This document shows, piece after piece, positions 45,117 through 53,820 of a stretch of 64,000 nt of DNA. Under the pieces are notes generated by a model. The model was not told the DNA's origin. It searched no databases and worked only from the letters and a program-made list of their open reading frames with translations. The translations under genes and the position numbers were made by a program. The stretch is from the NCBI RefSeq assembly GCF_004341945.1, contig NZ_SMBP01000013.1:1-64000 (forward strand), given 5' to 3'. Origin of the DNA: Longicatena caecimuris (lineage in GTDB: Bacteria; Bacillota_I; Bacilli_A; Erysipelotrichales; Erysipelotrichaceae). Position 1 is the stretch's first letter. Each line of letters begins with the position of its first letter.

Positions 45117-45643
45117 TGAAAGAAACTGTGCGAAAGCTTGCTCTTGCTCGTCGTAATGCTTTGACACAAAAGGAGATAGCATGCAAAAGTAAAGCCATTG
45201 TCCAACGCTTAGAACCATATTTAAAAGGTACCATTGCCTTATATCGTAGTTATGGCAATGAAGTTTGCATAGATGATGTACATCTAAAGAGCTATGGGCT
45301 TCCAGTAGTATTACACGATACTTCCATGTGTTTTCGCATGTGGTATAAAGGTTGTAAAATGAAAAAAGGAGCTTATGGAATTCAAGAGCCAATCGAAGGA
45401 AAAGTGCTTTTGGCTGATGAACTGGATGTGATCGTCGTGCCAATTGTAGCCTTTGATGAGCATCTATATCGTTTGGGACATGGAAAAGGATATTATGATC
45501 GTTATTTGAAACAATGCAGGGCTCTTAAAATTGGTGTGGCTTATGACTGTCAACAGGTTGAAAAAGTACCAATAGAACCACATGATGTGTGTTTGGATAT
45601 GATTATTACAGAAACATGCATACGTAAGAAAGATCACTTATGA
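45113..45643 (+). CDS. 5-formyltetrahydrofolate cyclo-ligase
   Basis: Converts 5-formyl-THF to 5,10-methenyl-THF with ATP (EC 6.3.3.2), recycling an inhibitory folate. 176 aa: the basic N-terminus [14 protein letters not shown], the E-P-x-x-G-x substrate region ([11 protein letters not shown]) and the C-terminal loop [13 protein letters not shown] with the phosphate-binding Gly-rich motif. Its start overlaps the sufB stop as ATGA, so it is translated with the suf operon. A terminator follows the stop. Confidence 0.93.
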   Translation: MMKETVRKLALARRNALTQKEIACKSKAIVQRLEPYLKGTIALYRSYGNEVCIDDVHLKSYGLPVVLHDTSMCFRMWYKGCKMKKGAYGIQEPIEGKVLLADELDVIVVPIVAFDEHLYRLGHGKGYYDRYLKQCRALKIGVAYDCQQVEKVPIEPHDVCLDMIITETCIRKKDHL

Positions 45644-45653
45644 TCTTTTTTTC
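45630..45653 (+). terminator. intrinsic terminator of the suf operon
   Basis: AAGATCA (45630-45636) with TGATCTT (45641-45647), loop CTTA, then a T run. The stem overlaps the last codons of the cyclo-ligase gene. Confidence 0.8.
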
Positions 45654-46002
45654 ATGCTAAAAGACAAAGCATACATAGCAGTGCTATGCTAGACTTTAAG
45701 TTTTCTTCATTTTTAAGTTTGATGCAAGACTTATTATCAATCGACATACACATGTTTAGAAACTATCAAATGTTCAACCATACATTACTAAAAAATTATA
45801 TATAGTTATACGACAAAAGGTAGTAAGGAATACCATGTGAAAGCAATATAAAACGAAAGAAAAGGCAGTAATCGCAAATATGTGTTTACAGAATATGTAA
45901 TTTTTATTTTATGTTATGTTTCTGTGTTGCTTTTTATAGAAATGAGTGGTATATATTACTATATGTTATAACAATTAGAAATATATGGAAAGAGGTGTAG
46001 AG
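45654..46002 (+). other. about 350 bp intergenic region before the double-GntR gene
   Basis: No coding sequence is supported. A hairpin AGCATA...TGCTATGCT lies at about 45669-45691. The promoter of the next gene is likely at the right end, where TTGCTT (about 45929) and A/T-rich TATATT-type sequences occur. Otherwise nothing recognisable. Confidence 0.4.
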
Positions 46003-47442
46003 ATGGAACAAGAAAAGACATTATATGAGTGTGTTTACCGCATGATTTTGCATACGATTCATAATGGAAAATATCGTTATAATGAAGAACTTCCATCTTT
46101 AAACACCTTATGTAAAGCGTATGGTGTTGGGCGTAATACCATGCGCACAGCATTACAAAAATTGCAAAGTCATGGTTATGTTGTGCTTGAAAAAGGCAGC
46201 CCGGCTAAAGTGTTGTTTGATATTAATGATTTTGATAACAATGTACAATATCGCCAGACTATGCTAGACTCTTATCAAATGATTTATGATGTTTTCACGG
46301 TCATAGAATGGATCATGCCGGATATTAGTGTTATTTGTATGCGTAAAGCAAGCAAAGAACAAATAAAGGGATTAGAAGAAAAGGTCATTGCGTTATCACA
46401 ACGTCAGTTGGTGAATGAAATTGACGTCTATGAGTACCTATATGATCTTTATCTTTATGTATTATCTTTTTTAGATAATCCGATATTAAATGATTTGTTT
46501 TTAACATTAATGAATTCTCTTACTTTACCGCTTGTTCAAAACGAAGAAGAGCATAAAAAATTAACAAACAATTTTGATGCTATGAAGAAAACCTTTACGA
46601 TAGCTCTGCGTTTTGTATTAAAGGGAAATGATTTCATGCTTCGTAAATTAATCTTTGCATTATGTAAAGGAATAAAGAATATTACTTTAAGTTATACCAA
46701 ACGTTTGACTCAGGGGATGACGATAAAGGAAAAGGCGAAATTCAGTTGGGTCAGCAATCGCTCACAAGAATATTTATACACACGTGTAGTAACGGACATC
46801 ATGAACGATATCAAAACAGGTATTTATCATAATGGGGATTTATTGCCATCTTTGGCAAAGCTTGCGACACTGTATGAAGTCAGTGAGCGGACAAGCCGTA
46901 AAGCGGTCAAAAAACTGAATGAATTTCATATTGTCAATACAATAAACGGCATTGGCAGTCGTATTCAACTCGATGATCAAACGATTAAAGATTTCATGAA
47001 GAGTGCAGATGATCATATGTTGAATGGGTTACAGCATTATCGCCATAGTTTGCAGCTGTTGGATTTATTTGCTGGTTTTATATTTCCGCATGTACAAAAT
47101 CAATTTAATAAAGAACGTTGTCAATCATTAGCTGATAAAATAGGTGAATTGGATGTGTTTACATTCGATGAATACTTCCAGCTTCTTTTCACAGAAGAAA
47201 ATGATTGCCTGCGGGTAATTTATGAAGAGCTGAATAAACCTATGAATTGGAATTTGATAGCTTGTATCATGGCTGATAAACAGGAGATGATTAATGAAAT
47301 TAAAGCCCTGCAACCACTTTATTGTGAGCATCTACGAAAACGACATTTTCATAAGATGAATGAAATCATGCATAAGGTTTTCGCAATACGCTTGCAAATG
47401 GCAGATATGGCAATTGCTGCTTGTCAAAAAGCGTTCCAATAA
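46003..47442 (+). CDS. transcription regulator with two GntR-type winged-helix domains
   Basis: A 479 aa protein made of two similar halves. The first wHTH (about 6-72) reads YECVYRMILHTIHNGKYRYNEELPSLNTLCKAYGVGRNTMRTALQKL; the second (about 254-325) reads VVTDIMNDIKTGIYHNGDLLPSLAKLATLYEVSERTSRKAVKKL. Each is followed by an all-helical effector-type region of 150-180 residues without an obvious ligand motif. The usual GntR regulator is 230-250 aa with one wHTH, so this looks like a tandem duplication within one polypeptide. The frame starts at 45985, but AGAGGTG precedes ATG 46003. No target can be read, though an A/T-rich inverted repeat lies in front of the next gene. Confidence 0.8.
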   Translation: MEQEKTLYECVYRMILHTIHNGKYRYNEELPSLNTLCKAYGVGRNTMRTALQKLQSHGYVVLEKGSPAKVLFDINDFDNNVQYRQTMLDSYQMIYDVFTVIEWIMPDISVICMRKASKEQIKGLEEKVIALSQRQLVNEIDVYEYLYDLYLYVLSFLDNPILNDLFLTLMNSLTLPLVQNEEEHKKLTNNFDAMKKTFTIALRFVLKGNDFMLRKLIFALCKGIKNITLSYTKRLTQGMTIKEKAKFSWVSNRSQEYLYTRVVTDIMNDIKTGIYHNGDLLPSLAKLATLYEVSERTSRKAVKKLNEFHIVNTINGIGSRIQLDDQTIKDFMKSADDHMLNGLQHYRHSLQLLDLFAGFIFPHVQNQFNKERCQSLADKIGELDVFTFDEYFQLLFTEENDCLRVIYEELNKPMNWNLIACIMADKQEMINEIKALQPLYCEHLRKRHFHKMNEIMHKVFAIRLQMADMAIAACQKAFQ

Positions 47443-47535
47443 GACACCTTATTTTACAAATACTATTTTAGAATAATATGATACTCATAACTCCAAAACG
47501 GCAGTAGACATTACGATATTTTATATTATGTGAAA

Positions 47536-47562
47536 GGCAGATGTTAGTAAGCATCTGTTTTT
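47536..47562 (+). terminator. intrinsic terminator after the double-GntR gene
   Basis: CAGATG (47538-47543) with CATCTG (47552-47557), followed by TTTTTA. Confidence 0.65.
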
Positions 47563-47704
47563 ATATTGCTTTGTTAAATTATAACAACAGTATATCATAC
47601 AACAAAAAGAATTTATTTGGTAAAAATATAACCATTTGTTTTTAGAATTCTTGTTATGTTTTTTATATATAATTGCTTTTTACGGTTAAAAATCTACAAA
47701 TTGC

Positions 47705-47753
47705 TTGAAAATTCAACTATATATTATATAATTTAAGCAGTACTATATAGTTC
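47705..47753 (+). promoter_or_regulatory. promoter with flanking A/T-rich inverted repeat
   Basis: TTGAAA (47705-47710) and TATAAT (47727-47732) with a 16 bp spacer form a good SigA-type promoter. AACTATATA (47715-47723) and TATATAGTT (47744-47752) form an inverted repeat that covers the spacer and start region, so it could be an operator, perhaps for the adjacent double-GntR regulator. Confidence 0.5.
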
Positions 47754-47791
47754 AAGGTACGTTGTTAGGGAGAATTGAGGTGAATGGTGGC

Positions 47792-48421
47792 ATGAATGAA
47801 ACAACAACTGCAAAAAAAGAAAAAACATATGTGAATTATCTTTCAGAAAAAAAACGAAATAAGGCCATTTATGCGATGTTGCCTTATTATGAAAATGTCA
47901 TCATCTTAGGGGATTCATTAGCAGAGTCAATTCTGGATTATCGATTATTACGAAAGAAAAATGTTATAGCGAAGCGAGGGCGCTGTGTGGATATGATTGA
48001 GGGGGATATTCAGCGGGCCATTTGTATGGCTCCGGAAATGATTATTTTGGAGTATGGAAAAAATGATATCCTACATTTTCGGGATAATTTTACTTCTTTT
48101 ATTACCTTGTATCGTAAGCATATCCATACATTAAAGGAAGAATTGCCGGAAACAACATTATATGTCAACTCTTTAATTCCTATGGGACAATGTCAATTAG
48201 AACGCATTGGTGGTCTGGAAGTATTTAAAACGTGTAATAGTCTATTACAATTGATGTGTGAAAAAGAGGGTATAGGATTTATTGACAATTCAGCATTAAT
48301 CGAATGGAAAGATGAATTGTTTGAATTTGATGGTATTCATCCCAAATATCCATTCTATCCCAAATGGCTGTATCATATGGCTGACATCACGGGACTTTTA
48401 AAAAGAAATTTTATTATATGA
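47792..48421 (+). CDS. SGNH/GDSL-family hydrolase-like protein
   Basis: A 209 aa protein of SGNH type. Block I is VIILGDSLAES (Gly-Asp-Ser nucleophile), block III is LEYGKNDILH (GxND), and block V is FDGIHPKYPFYPKW with the Asp-x-x-His pair, so all catalytic residues are present. No signal peptide is seen, so it probably acts in the cytosol; the substrate is unknown (esterase or acyl/acetyl hydrolase class). A TTG at 47762 opens the frame, but GAGGTG 9 nt before ATG 47792 is the better start. A terminator follows directly. Confidence 0.75.
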   Translation: MNETTTAKKEKTYVNYLSEKKRNKAIYAMLPYYENVIILGDSLAESILDYRLLRKKNVIAKRGRCVDMIEGDIQRAICMAPEMIILEYGKNDILHFRDNFTSFITLYRKHIHTLKEELPETTLYVNSLIPMGQCQLERIGGLEVFKTCNSLLQLMCEKEGIGFIDNSALIEWKDELFEFDGIHPKYPFYPKWLYHMADITGLLKRNFII

Positions 48422-48446
48422 CCGCATATTTTGCGGTTTTTATTTT
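48421..48446 (+). terminator. intrinsic terminator after the GDSL-like gene
   Basis: ACCGCA (48421-48426) with TGCGGT (48432-48437), followed by TTTTATTTTC. Confidence 0.75.
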
Positions 48447-48508
48447 CTGCAGGGGGATTTAGGTATATCTTTCTATTCTTTCACATAGGCTTTATTGAGG
48501 TTGATACC

Positions 48509-49687
48509 ATGAAAAAAATGATACTTTGCTGTATGGTGGCAGTGTTGAGCATGACGATGCTGACAAGTATACATGCAGATGAGAAAACAAAACAAACGAC
48601 AAAAAACGATCCCCAAATTGCCCAGAACGCGAAATCCTCCTACTTAATGGAATATACAAGTGGGAAAGTTATTTATGCTAAAAATGAAAAGGCGAAATTA
48701 TATCCAGCTAGTATGACGAAAATGATGGGTCTATTACTTATTTTTGAATCTTTGCACGATGGTAAACTGGATTGGAAAGATGAGGTTACTACGAGTGCAT
48801 ATGCTGCTAGCATGGGAGGCAGTCAGGTATTCTTGGAAGAAAATGAAACCATGAGTGTAAAAGATATGATAAAAAGTATTTGTATTGCCTCAGCTAATGA
48901 TGCTATGGTTGCCATGGCTGAAAAAGTAGGAGGAAGTGCTGAACATTTCGTTGAGATGATGAATGAAAAAGCCAAAAAATTAAATCTTTGTAACACCCAT
49001 TTCATGAATCCTACTGGCTTACATGATCCACAGCATTATACCTGTGCTAAAGATATGGCAATTGTTGGGAAAGCTTTAATTAAGGAAGGCGGAGATGATT
49101 TGTTAAAAATCACTTCAACATATGATGCCTATATTCGCGAAGATAGTGAGAAAGCTTTCTGGTTGGTAAATACAAATAAATTATTAAAACAATATCCTGG
49201 CGTTGATGGCTTGAAATCAGGCTTCACCTCACAAGCGATGTCCTGTATCACTATTACCGCAAAAAAGAAAGATTTACGATTAATAGCGGTCGTTATGGGA
49301 GAGCCTAGTTCAAAAGTTCGCAATGGGGAAATCAAGCAAATGCTAGATTATGGTTTCTCACAATATCAGCAAGGCTTATTATATGCAGCAGGTACTAAGA
49401 TGAAAACAATACCAATTGAAAATGGGAAGCCGCAAAAAGTAGATGTGTTAACGGATAAAGATTTAGTTTATGTGTTTGAAAAAGGCAGTGAGCCAAAGGA
49501 AACGGCGAAAGAAATTTCCTTACGTAAAACGCATGCGCCTTTTAAAAAGGGAGAAATTATCGGTAAGGTGCAAATTAAAATGAGTGATGGTTATACTATG
49601 GAAACGGCATTGAAAGCTGCACATGATGTAGCAGCGCTAGATTATACTGATTTATTTATGAAAGCCTTAAAAGATGTTTTTGCGTAA
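48509..49687 (+). CDS. D-alanyl-D-alanine carboxypeptidase (peptidase S11, DacA/DacF type)
   Basis: Trims the terminal D-Ala of peptidoglycan stem peptides. 392 aa: a signal peptide (about 1-24, ending IHA), then the penicillin-binding motifs SMTK (in YPASMTKMMG), SAN (IASANDAMVAM) and KSG (DGLKSGFTSQA), then a C-terminal beta-sheet PBP5-like domain (about 290-390). The KSG form replaces the usual KTG, as in many S11 members. The frame opens at 48431; ATG 48509, behind TGAGGTTG, starts a clean signal peptide. It lies upstream of spoIIA and, as in some Bacilli, might be forespore-linked (DacF), but that is not shown. Confidence 0.9.
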   Translation: MKKMILCCMVAVLSMTMLTSIHADEKTKQTTKNDPQIAQNAKSSYLMEYTSGKVIYAKNEKAKLYPASMTKMMGLLLIFESLHDGKLDWKDEVTTSAYAASMGGSQVFLEENETMSVKDMIKSICIASANDAMVAMAEKVGGSAEHFVEMMNEKAKKLNLCNTHFMNPTGLHDPQHYTCAKDMAIVGKALIKEGGDDLLKITSTYDAYIREDSEKAFWLVNTNKLLKQYPGVDGLKSGFTSQAMSCITITAKKKDLRLIAVVMGEPSSKVRNGEIKQMLDYGFSQYQQGLLYAAGTKMKTIPIENGKPQKVDVLTDKDLVYVFEKGSEPKETAKEISLRKTHAPFKKGEIIGKVQIKMSDGYTMETALKAAHDVAALDYTDLFMKALKDVFA

Positions 49688-49766
49688 ATATCCAAAAAAA
49701 GGTTTGCTACGCTCATCATAACGATGCTAATTAAAGGCATACTACTTCTGAAAAGAGGGATAATTG

Positions 49767-49928
49767 ATGAGTGTTATGTGGACCATTATTGGATTTATAG
49801 CGATATTAGCATTTCTATTCTTAATTTTTGCTGTTGTAAGATCAGCAGCACAATCAGATCATATGCCTAATTATGATGAAGAATATGCAAGTGATTTCTT
49901 TGATGAACAAGAAGATGATATGTATTAA
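49767..49928 (+). CDS. small single-pass membrane protein (53 aa)
   Basis: A short gene missed by length cut-offs. ATG 49767, TAA 49926-49928. One hydrophobic helix (about 6-25, with TIIGFIAILAFLFLIFAVV) is followed by a strongly acidic tail (NYDEEYASDFFDEQEDD). AAGAGGG lies 8 nt upstream, and a perfect terminator starts right after the stop, which supports a real transcript unit. The function is unknown; its position between the carboxypeptidase and spoIIA gives no direct clue. Confidence 0.7.
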   Translation: MSVMWTIIGFIAILAFLFLIFAVVRSAAQSDHMPNYDEEYASDFFDEQEDDMY

Positions 49929-49955
49929 AAACGGATAAGATATATCCGTTTTTTC
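49929..49955 (+). terminator. intrinsic terminator after the small membrane protein
   Basis: AACGGATA (49930-49937) and TATCCGTT (49943-49950) form a perfect 8 bp stem followed by TTTTC, separating this unit from spoIIA. Confidence 0.88.
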
Positions 49956-49976
49956 GTGTGACAGAATAATTACTAA

Positions 49977-50026
49977 TTGTCGAAGTGAAACATCCTTTGT
50001 CGAATATCCCCAAGGATAAGAGAATT
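49977..50026 (+). promoter_or_regulatory. two Spo0A-box-like sites before spoIIA, with a SigH-like -10
   Basis: TTGTCGAA (49977-49984) and TTTGTCGAA (49996-50004) each contain TGTCGAA, the Spo0A box, in the same orientation and 20 bp apart. GAATT at 50022-50026 could serve as a SigH-type -10. In Bacillus, spoIIA is transcribed by SigH with Spo0A~P, so the arrangement fits, although the -35 is not clear. Confidence 0.65.
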
Positions 50027-50057
50027 CATGCTAAGATGAGCTGCGGAGGGATAAAAG

Positions 50058-50375
50058 ATGAAACATCAATTTAAAGATGGTACCCTATATTTTTATTTTT
50101 ATGGGGAACTGGATAATCTGACAGTTTGTAATTTGAAGCAAATATGTATCGATTTAATCGATCAGTATCAACCAAAAACTGTCAAACTGGATTTTGAAGA
50201 AGTGAGTTTTGTAGATAGCACGGGTATAGGGTTTGTTTTAGCTCGCTATAAGCAGTTGCAAAAATATCATGGTGAGTTGATTATTTGTAATTTATCAAAA
50301 GTAAATCATCGCATTTTTGCGATGAGTGGAATTTTTCAGTTAATGAAAGAGGAAAGAAATGGGGTAAAACTATGA
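50058..50375 (+). CDS. spoIIAA: anti-sigma-F factor antagonist SpoIIAA (STAS domain)
   Basis: A 105 aa STAS protein that, when dephosphorylated, releases SigF from SpoIIAB in the forespore. The phosphorylatable serine lies in VDSTGIGFVLAR, the standard DS[ST]G motif, near residue 57. GGAGGG precedes ATG 50058. Its stop overlaps the spoIIAB start (ATGA). Order and sizes match the classic spoIIA operon. Confidence 0.95.
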   Translation: MKHQFKDGTLYFYFYGELDNLTVCNLKQICIDLIDQYQPKTVKLDFEEVSFVDSTGIGFVLARYKQLQKYHGELIICNLSKVNHRIFAMSGIFQLMKEERNGVKL

Positions 50376-50806
50376 ACAAGATGACATTGGAATGTTTGGC
50401 GCATCTGGAAAATGAGGCATTTATCAGAACGAGTGCGATCGCTTTTTTAATGCCATTAAATTTATCCATGGAAGATTGTATGGAAATCAAGACGATGCTG
50501 GCAGAGGCTGTTGTCAATGCGATGATTCATGGTTATGAGGGAAATCATGAAGGGATTGTTCGTGTGCATGTATCTTATGATGAAAATCAGATCGAAATTA
50601 TCGTTGCAGATGAAGGCTGTGGAATCGACGATATATCACAAGCTATGCAACCATTATTCACCAGCAAACAACACTTAGAACGAAGTGGTATGGGTATGAC
50701 AATTATGCAGACATTTGCTGATGATTTTCATATTACAAGCGAAAAGGGAAAAGGGACTGTCGTCACATTACGTAAACGGATTCAACATGAATGTGTCAGC
50801 GAATAA
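50372..50806 (+). CDS. spoIIAB: anti-sigma-F factor / SpoIIAA kinase SpoIIAB
   Basis: A 144 aa HATPase (GHKL) protein that binds SigF and phosphorylates SpoIIAA. The N box (MLAEAVVNAMIHGYEG), G1 (VADEGCGIDD) and G2 (ERSGMGMTIM) with GKGTVVTL are intact. Its start overlaps spoIIAA by 4 bp, and sigF begins inside its last 20 bp, so the three proteins are made in coupled amounts. Confidence 0.96.
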   Translation: MNKMTLECLAHLENEAFIRTSAIAFLMPLNLSMEDCMEIKTMLAEAVVNAMIHGYEGNHEGIVRVHVSYDENQIEIIVADEGCGIDDISQAMQPLFTSKQHLERSGMGMTIMQTFADDFHITSEKGKGTVVTLRKRIQHECVSE

Positions 50807-51512
50807 TGAAGAATTGATTCAAAGAATCAAAGATGGGGATGAAGAAGCAAAAAGTATTTTTGTAGAAAAGAACTCACCGTTAGTATATTCTATAGTTCGT
50901 CGTTTTTCTCGTCAACGCATAGCCATTGATGATTTGTTTCAAATTGGATGTGTTGGATTAATGAAGGCTTTGAACAATTTCGATACAAGTTATCAAGTTA
51001 AATTTTCAACATATGCAGTGCCCATCATCATGGGTGAAATTAAACGCTTTTTTCGTGATGATGGAAATATGCGCATATCGCGTTCATTAAAAGAAGGTTA
51101 TTTGCAAATGTCAAAAAAGAAGGAAGAACTTTTGCAGAAATTGAATCGCGAACCAACTTATCAGGAAATTGCCGACGCTTTGTCAATGGATGTTGCAGAT
51201 GTTATCTTAGCCTTTGAAGCGAATCAGTTTGTTTATTCTTTAGATGAAACTATTTATGAAAACGATGGATCGCCGATATTGCTAGAGGATAAGGTGAGTA
51301 ATCGCAAAGAAGAAGATGTTGTTATGAAGGTGTCTTTGCAAAATGAGATTGCGCATTTAGAACAACGGGAACAATTGTTATTGCACTATCGATATGATCT
51401 GGGAATGAAACAGGAAGAAATTGCCAAAAAATTACAGATATCTCAAGTACAAGTATCACGTTTAGAAAAAAAGATATTATTAAAATTAAAAGAGCGCCTT
51501 ATGGTAACATGA
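50787..51512 (+). CDS. sigF: sporulation sigma factor SigF
   Basis: The first forespore-specific sigma factor. 241 aa of the SigB/SigF/SigG group: region 2 (SPLVYSIVRRFSRQRIAIDDLFQIGCVGLMKALNNFD), the region 2.4 stretch FSTYAVPIIMGEIKRFFRDDG, region 3 (REPTYQEIADAL) and the region 4 HTH (MKQEEIAKKLQISQVQVSRLEKKIL). The frame is open to 50715, but ATG 50787 matches family N-termini and overlaps spoIIAB by 20 bp. All regions are complete. Confidence 0.96.
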   Translation: MNVSANNEELIQRIKDGDEEAKSIFVEKNSPLVYSIVRRFSRQRIAIDDLFQIGCVGLMKALNNFDTSYQVKFSTYAVPIIMGEIKRFFRDDGNMRISRSLKEGYLQMSKKKEELLQKLNREPTYQEIADALSMDVADVILAFEANQFVYSLDETIYENDGSPILLEDKVSNRKEEDVVMKVSLQNEIAHLEQREQLLLHYRYDLGMKQEEIAKKLQISQVQVSRLEKKILLKLKERLMVT

Positions 51513-51981
51513 TGAAATTCCTTTTCGAAAGAAAAGGAGTTGATGGATAGAGAATGTAATGGTTTGATCATCGTCTTTTGGTTTTTGTATTGATGAAAGA
51601 AACGAATCTTAATTGGTTATGCTTTTACGGTAGCAACCAAAGACAGTATCTTTCTTTTTGCAAAAAACATAATGTGTATATGGGCTTATGGCATTTTCGG
51701 TGTTCTTATTATAAGTCTTTGGCTATAAAAGTTTTTTCTTATGTTTTGCGTGTGTTAGCTTTAGCGTTTGATGCTTAAATTAAGTAGAGGACTTAGGCTT
51801 TTTACATCATCTTATCGTGTAAGACTTCATTTTATCTGTTGATCATATGTAGCATGATTGATTACTCAATATAAAAAGAAAGCTCTTGTTTTGTTGCGCG
51901 CAAGATCTTTTCTTTATCCTTACTTGTGCTGGTTTTAACACCTGTGATATAATAAACGGTAGCAGAAATGGATGTGAAAAG
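51513..51981 (+). other. about 470 bp intergenic region after sigF
   Basis: A weak hairpin CCTTTTCGAAAGAAAAGG follows sigF at about 51521-51538. A 66-codon frame (51578-51778) has no ribosome binding site and an atypical composition, so I do not call it. The right end should carry the promoter of the GNAT gene; TATAAT occurs at about 51948-51953. Confidence 0.4.
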
Positions 51982-52620
51982 ATGAATTTGGAACATGTAT
52001 ATCATTTAAGTGATGATGAAATCAGCGAAATTTACCATAGTTTTGCGGATAATTTCTTTCATGATGACTTGTATCGGACGATTTTTCCTTCAGAACCATC
52101 ACGTCGATGGGCTTTGCCATATCTGCTGAAACATTATTTACAGGCAGTAAGACCATATTGTTATTTTATAGCGGATAGTAAAGACTTGAATTGTGTTATG
52201 GTTCTCTTTGACAGTACTTTGGAAAAAACGCTGTTATATCGTTTGCGATTATTACATCTAATTATAAAGCTTATACCAATTGCTGTAGGTGTTCACTCTA
52301 TTCGCAGTATTCATCATGCTCTTGATTGTATGGATATGTTCACTAGCAAATGGACGAGAGAATTTGTGAATGGTGCATATTATCATGTGGATTTATTATA
52401 CACAGATAAAGCAATGCGTCATCATGGTTTGGCGGGACATCTCTTACAGGAAGTAAAACAGGAAGCAATCAAAGAACATCGCGATATCACGTTAGAGACA
52501 CATCATAAAGATAATTTACCATTATATGAACAAATTGGTTTTCATCTGATGAGTACCATTACTCATGAGGAATATGATTTAACGCAGTATTGTATGCTGC
52601 TTAGGACAAGTGAGGAATAG
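51982..52620 (+). CDS. GNAT-family N-acetyltransferase
   Basis: A 212 aa protein. The acetyl-CoA motif A is at about 135-165: YHVDLLYTDKAMRHHGLAGHLLQEVKQEA (the R-x-x-G-x-G/A loop appears as RHHGLAG), followed by ITLETHHKDNLPLYEQIGF, the motif B region typical of GNATs. The substrate is unknown. The longer frame from 51886 crosses likely promoter sequence; ATG 51982 starts the recognisable fold. It is followed after 3 bp by the next gene, so the two are co-transcribed. Confidence 0.82.
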   Translation: MNLEHVYHLSDDEISEIYHSFADNFFHDDLYRTIFPSEPSRRWALPYLLKHYLQAVRPYCYFIADSKDLNCVMVLFDSTLEKTLLYRLRLLHLIIKLIPIAVGVHSIRSIHHALDCMDMFTSKWTREFVNGAYYHVDLLYTDKAMRHHGLAGHLLQEVKQEAIKEHRDITLETHHKDNLPLYEQIGFHLMSTITHEEYDLTQYCMLLRTSEE

Positions 52621-52623
52621 CTT

Positions 52624-53676
52624 ATGTATATCAAACATCGTGTACAAAACTTTTGGAAATATTTTATATTAAACCGTGAAGAACTAGAGCATGCGTTACG
52701 AGAAAATGATCACCATGAGATTACACATCTCTTACAAGATTTAAATGAACATTTAAAAACGATTTGTGCGTGTGGCATGGAAGTTGAGATGAGTGATACA
52801 GGTTTTTATGAAATGACCTTTACACCACAAGGAAATAAGAATGCGCAGTTTGCCACAGCATTATTAAAAAAGGATGCTCCGCAAGCATTAAGTGAAGATT
52901 GGATCATTAATGCCGTACGACCACCATTAAGTGAGCGTGCTATGCATACGATATTACGTATAAAAGATAAAGAAGTTACTGGTGCTGATTTTCATGTTTA
53001 TTATACGATAAATGAAATAAGCAAAACGCTCGATATCAAAGTATATTGCGAGGCTTTAAAAGATGTGGAGGAAAAGCGTCGTGAGTCGATGGTTGCTTTT
53101 ATGTTGGAGTTATTCATTGGTGAGTTAGAATTTGAAGCACGCATATCAAGCATCGAAATCATAGATACACCAGATGAAGAGGCAGAAAATTTCTGTTTAT
53201 TGCCAAACCTGTATGAAGATATTTGTGATATTATCATTGATCAAGATTGGATGGAATATCATGATCCATTATCTATTTACATGGCTTATAAACTTGATGA
53301 AAAGCCAGTTAGCGAAACATTGCGAAAAGATATGAAATTAATCGTAACGACGAATCCACAGCTACAAGAAGAACTCTTAAGCGATAGTTATGAAATGTGT
53401 AAGGAGTTCAAAGACTGTGGTGGAGAATATGGATACTTCTATTATGAAAAGCTATATGAGGATGAAAAAGAAGCATTGGTTCGTCAACAACTGGAAAAGG
53501 AAATAAATGAACTTTTATATGAGATGTCGATTGCCAGAACGATGGGTGGCGCCGTTGGTATTTATTATTCTTATATTGATGTAGCTGTTTTTGATAAAGA
53601 TGCTTTTGCTATCGCATTAGCAAAAATCAATGAAAAGATGAATTTTAAAGTTTATTATCAACCTTTTTTGAAATAA
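52624..53676 (+). CDS. large soluble protein, unrecognised
   Basis: A 350 aa protein with no TM segment, signal peptide or familiar motif. The N-terminal part (about 1-180) is alpha/beta with HRVQNFWKYFILNREELEHAL and FYEMTFTPQGNKNAQF. The second part (about 190-350) is Glu/Tyr-rich, ending IYYSYIDVAVFDKDAFAIALAKINEKM. The acidic composition and repeated helix-strand pattern suggest two similar domains, but I cannot name a family. It is adjacent to the GNAT gene (3 bp) and ends at a good terminator. Confidence 0.6.
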   Translation: MYIKHRVQNFWKYFILNREELEHALRENDHHEITHLLQDLNEHLKTICACGMEVEMSDTGFYEMTFTPQGNKNAQFATALLKKDAPQALSEDWIINAVRPPLSERAMHTILRIKDKEVTGADFHVYYTINEISKTLDIKVYCEALKDVEEKRRESMVAFMLELFIGELEFEARISSIEIIDTPDEEAENFCLLPNLYEDICDIIIDQDWMEYHDPLSIYMAYKLDEKPVSETLRKDMKLIVTTNPQLQEELLSDSYEMCKEFKDCGGEYGYFYYEKLYEDEKEALVRQQLEKEINELLYEMSIARTMGGAVGIYYSYIDVAVFDKDAFAIALAKINEKMNFKVYYQPFLK

Positions 53677-53820
53677 GCTACATGTAATGGGTATTGATCA
53701 TGGAACTTTCATTTAATAAGTAAGTATTAAGAAAATGACAGACCATTAAGTTATTTGATGCGTAACGTATATGGTAAATACGATACCTAATTGTAATTTT
53801 TTGTGGTTTATCAAAGCATA

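Larger units (their letters stand above)
47443..47791 (+). other. about 350 bp intergenic region: terminator and a promoter with inverted repeat
   Basis: Holds the terminator at 47536-47562 and the promoter region described separately. The first part (47443-47535) and 47570-47700 show no coding frame that I can support. Confidence 0.45.

Noticed and set aside
51578-51778. 66-codon frame after sigF
   Set aside because: No ribosome binding site, Cys/Phe/Tyr-rich translation and no recognisable domain.
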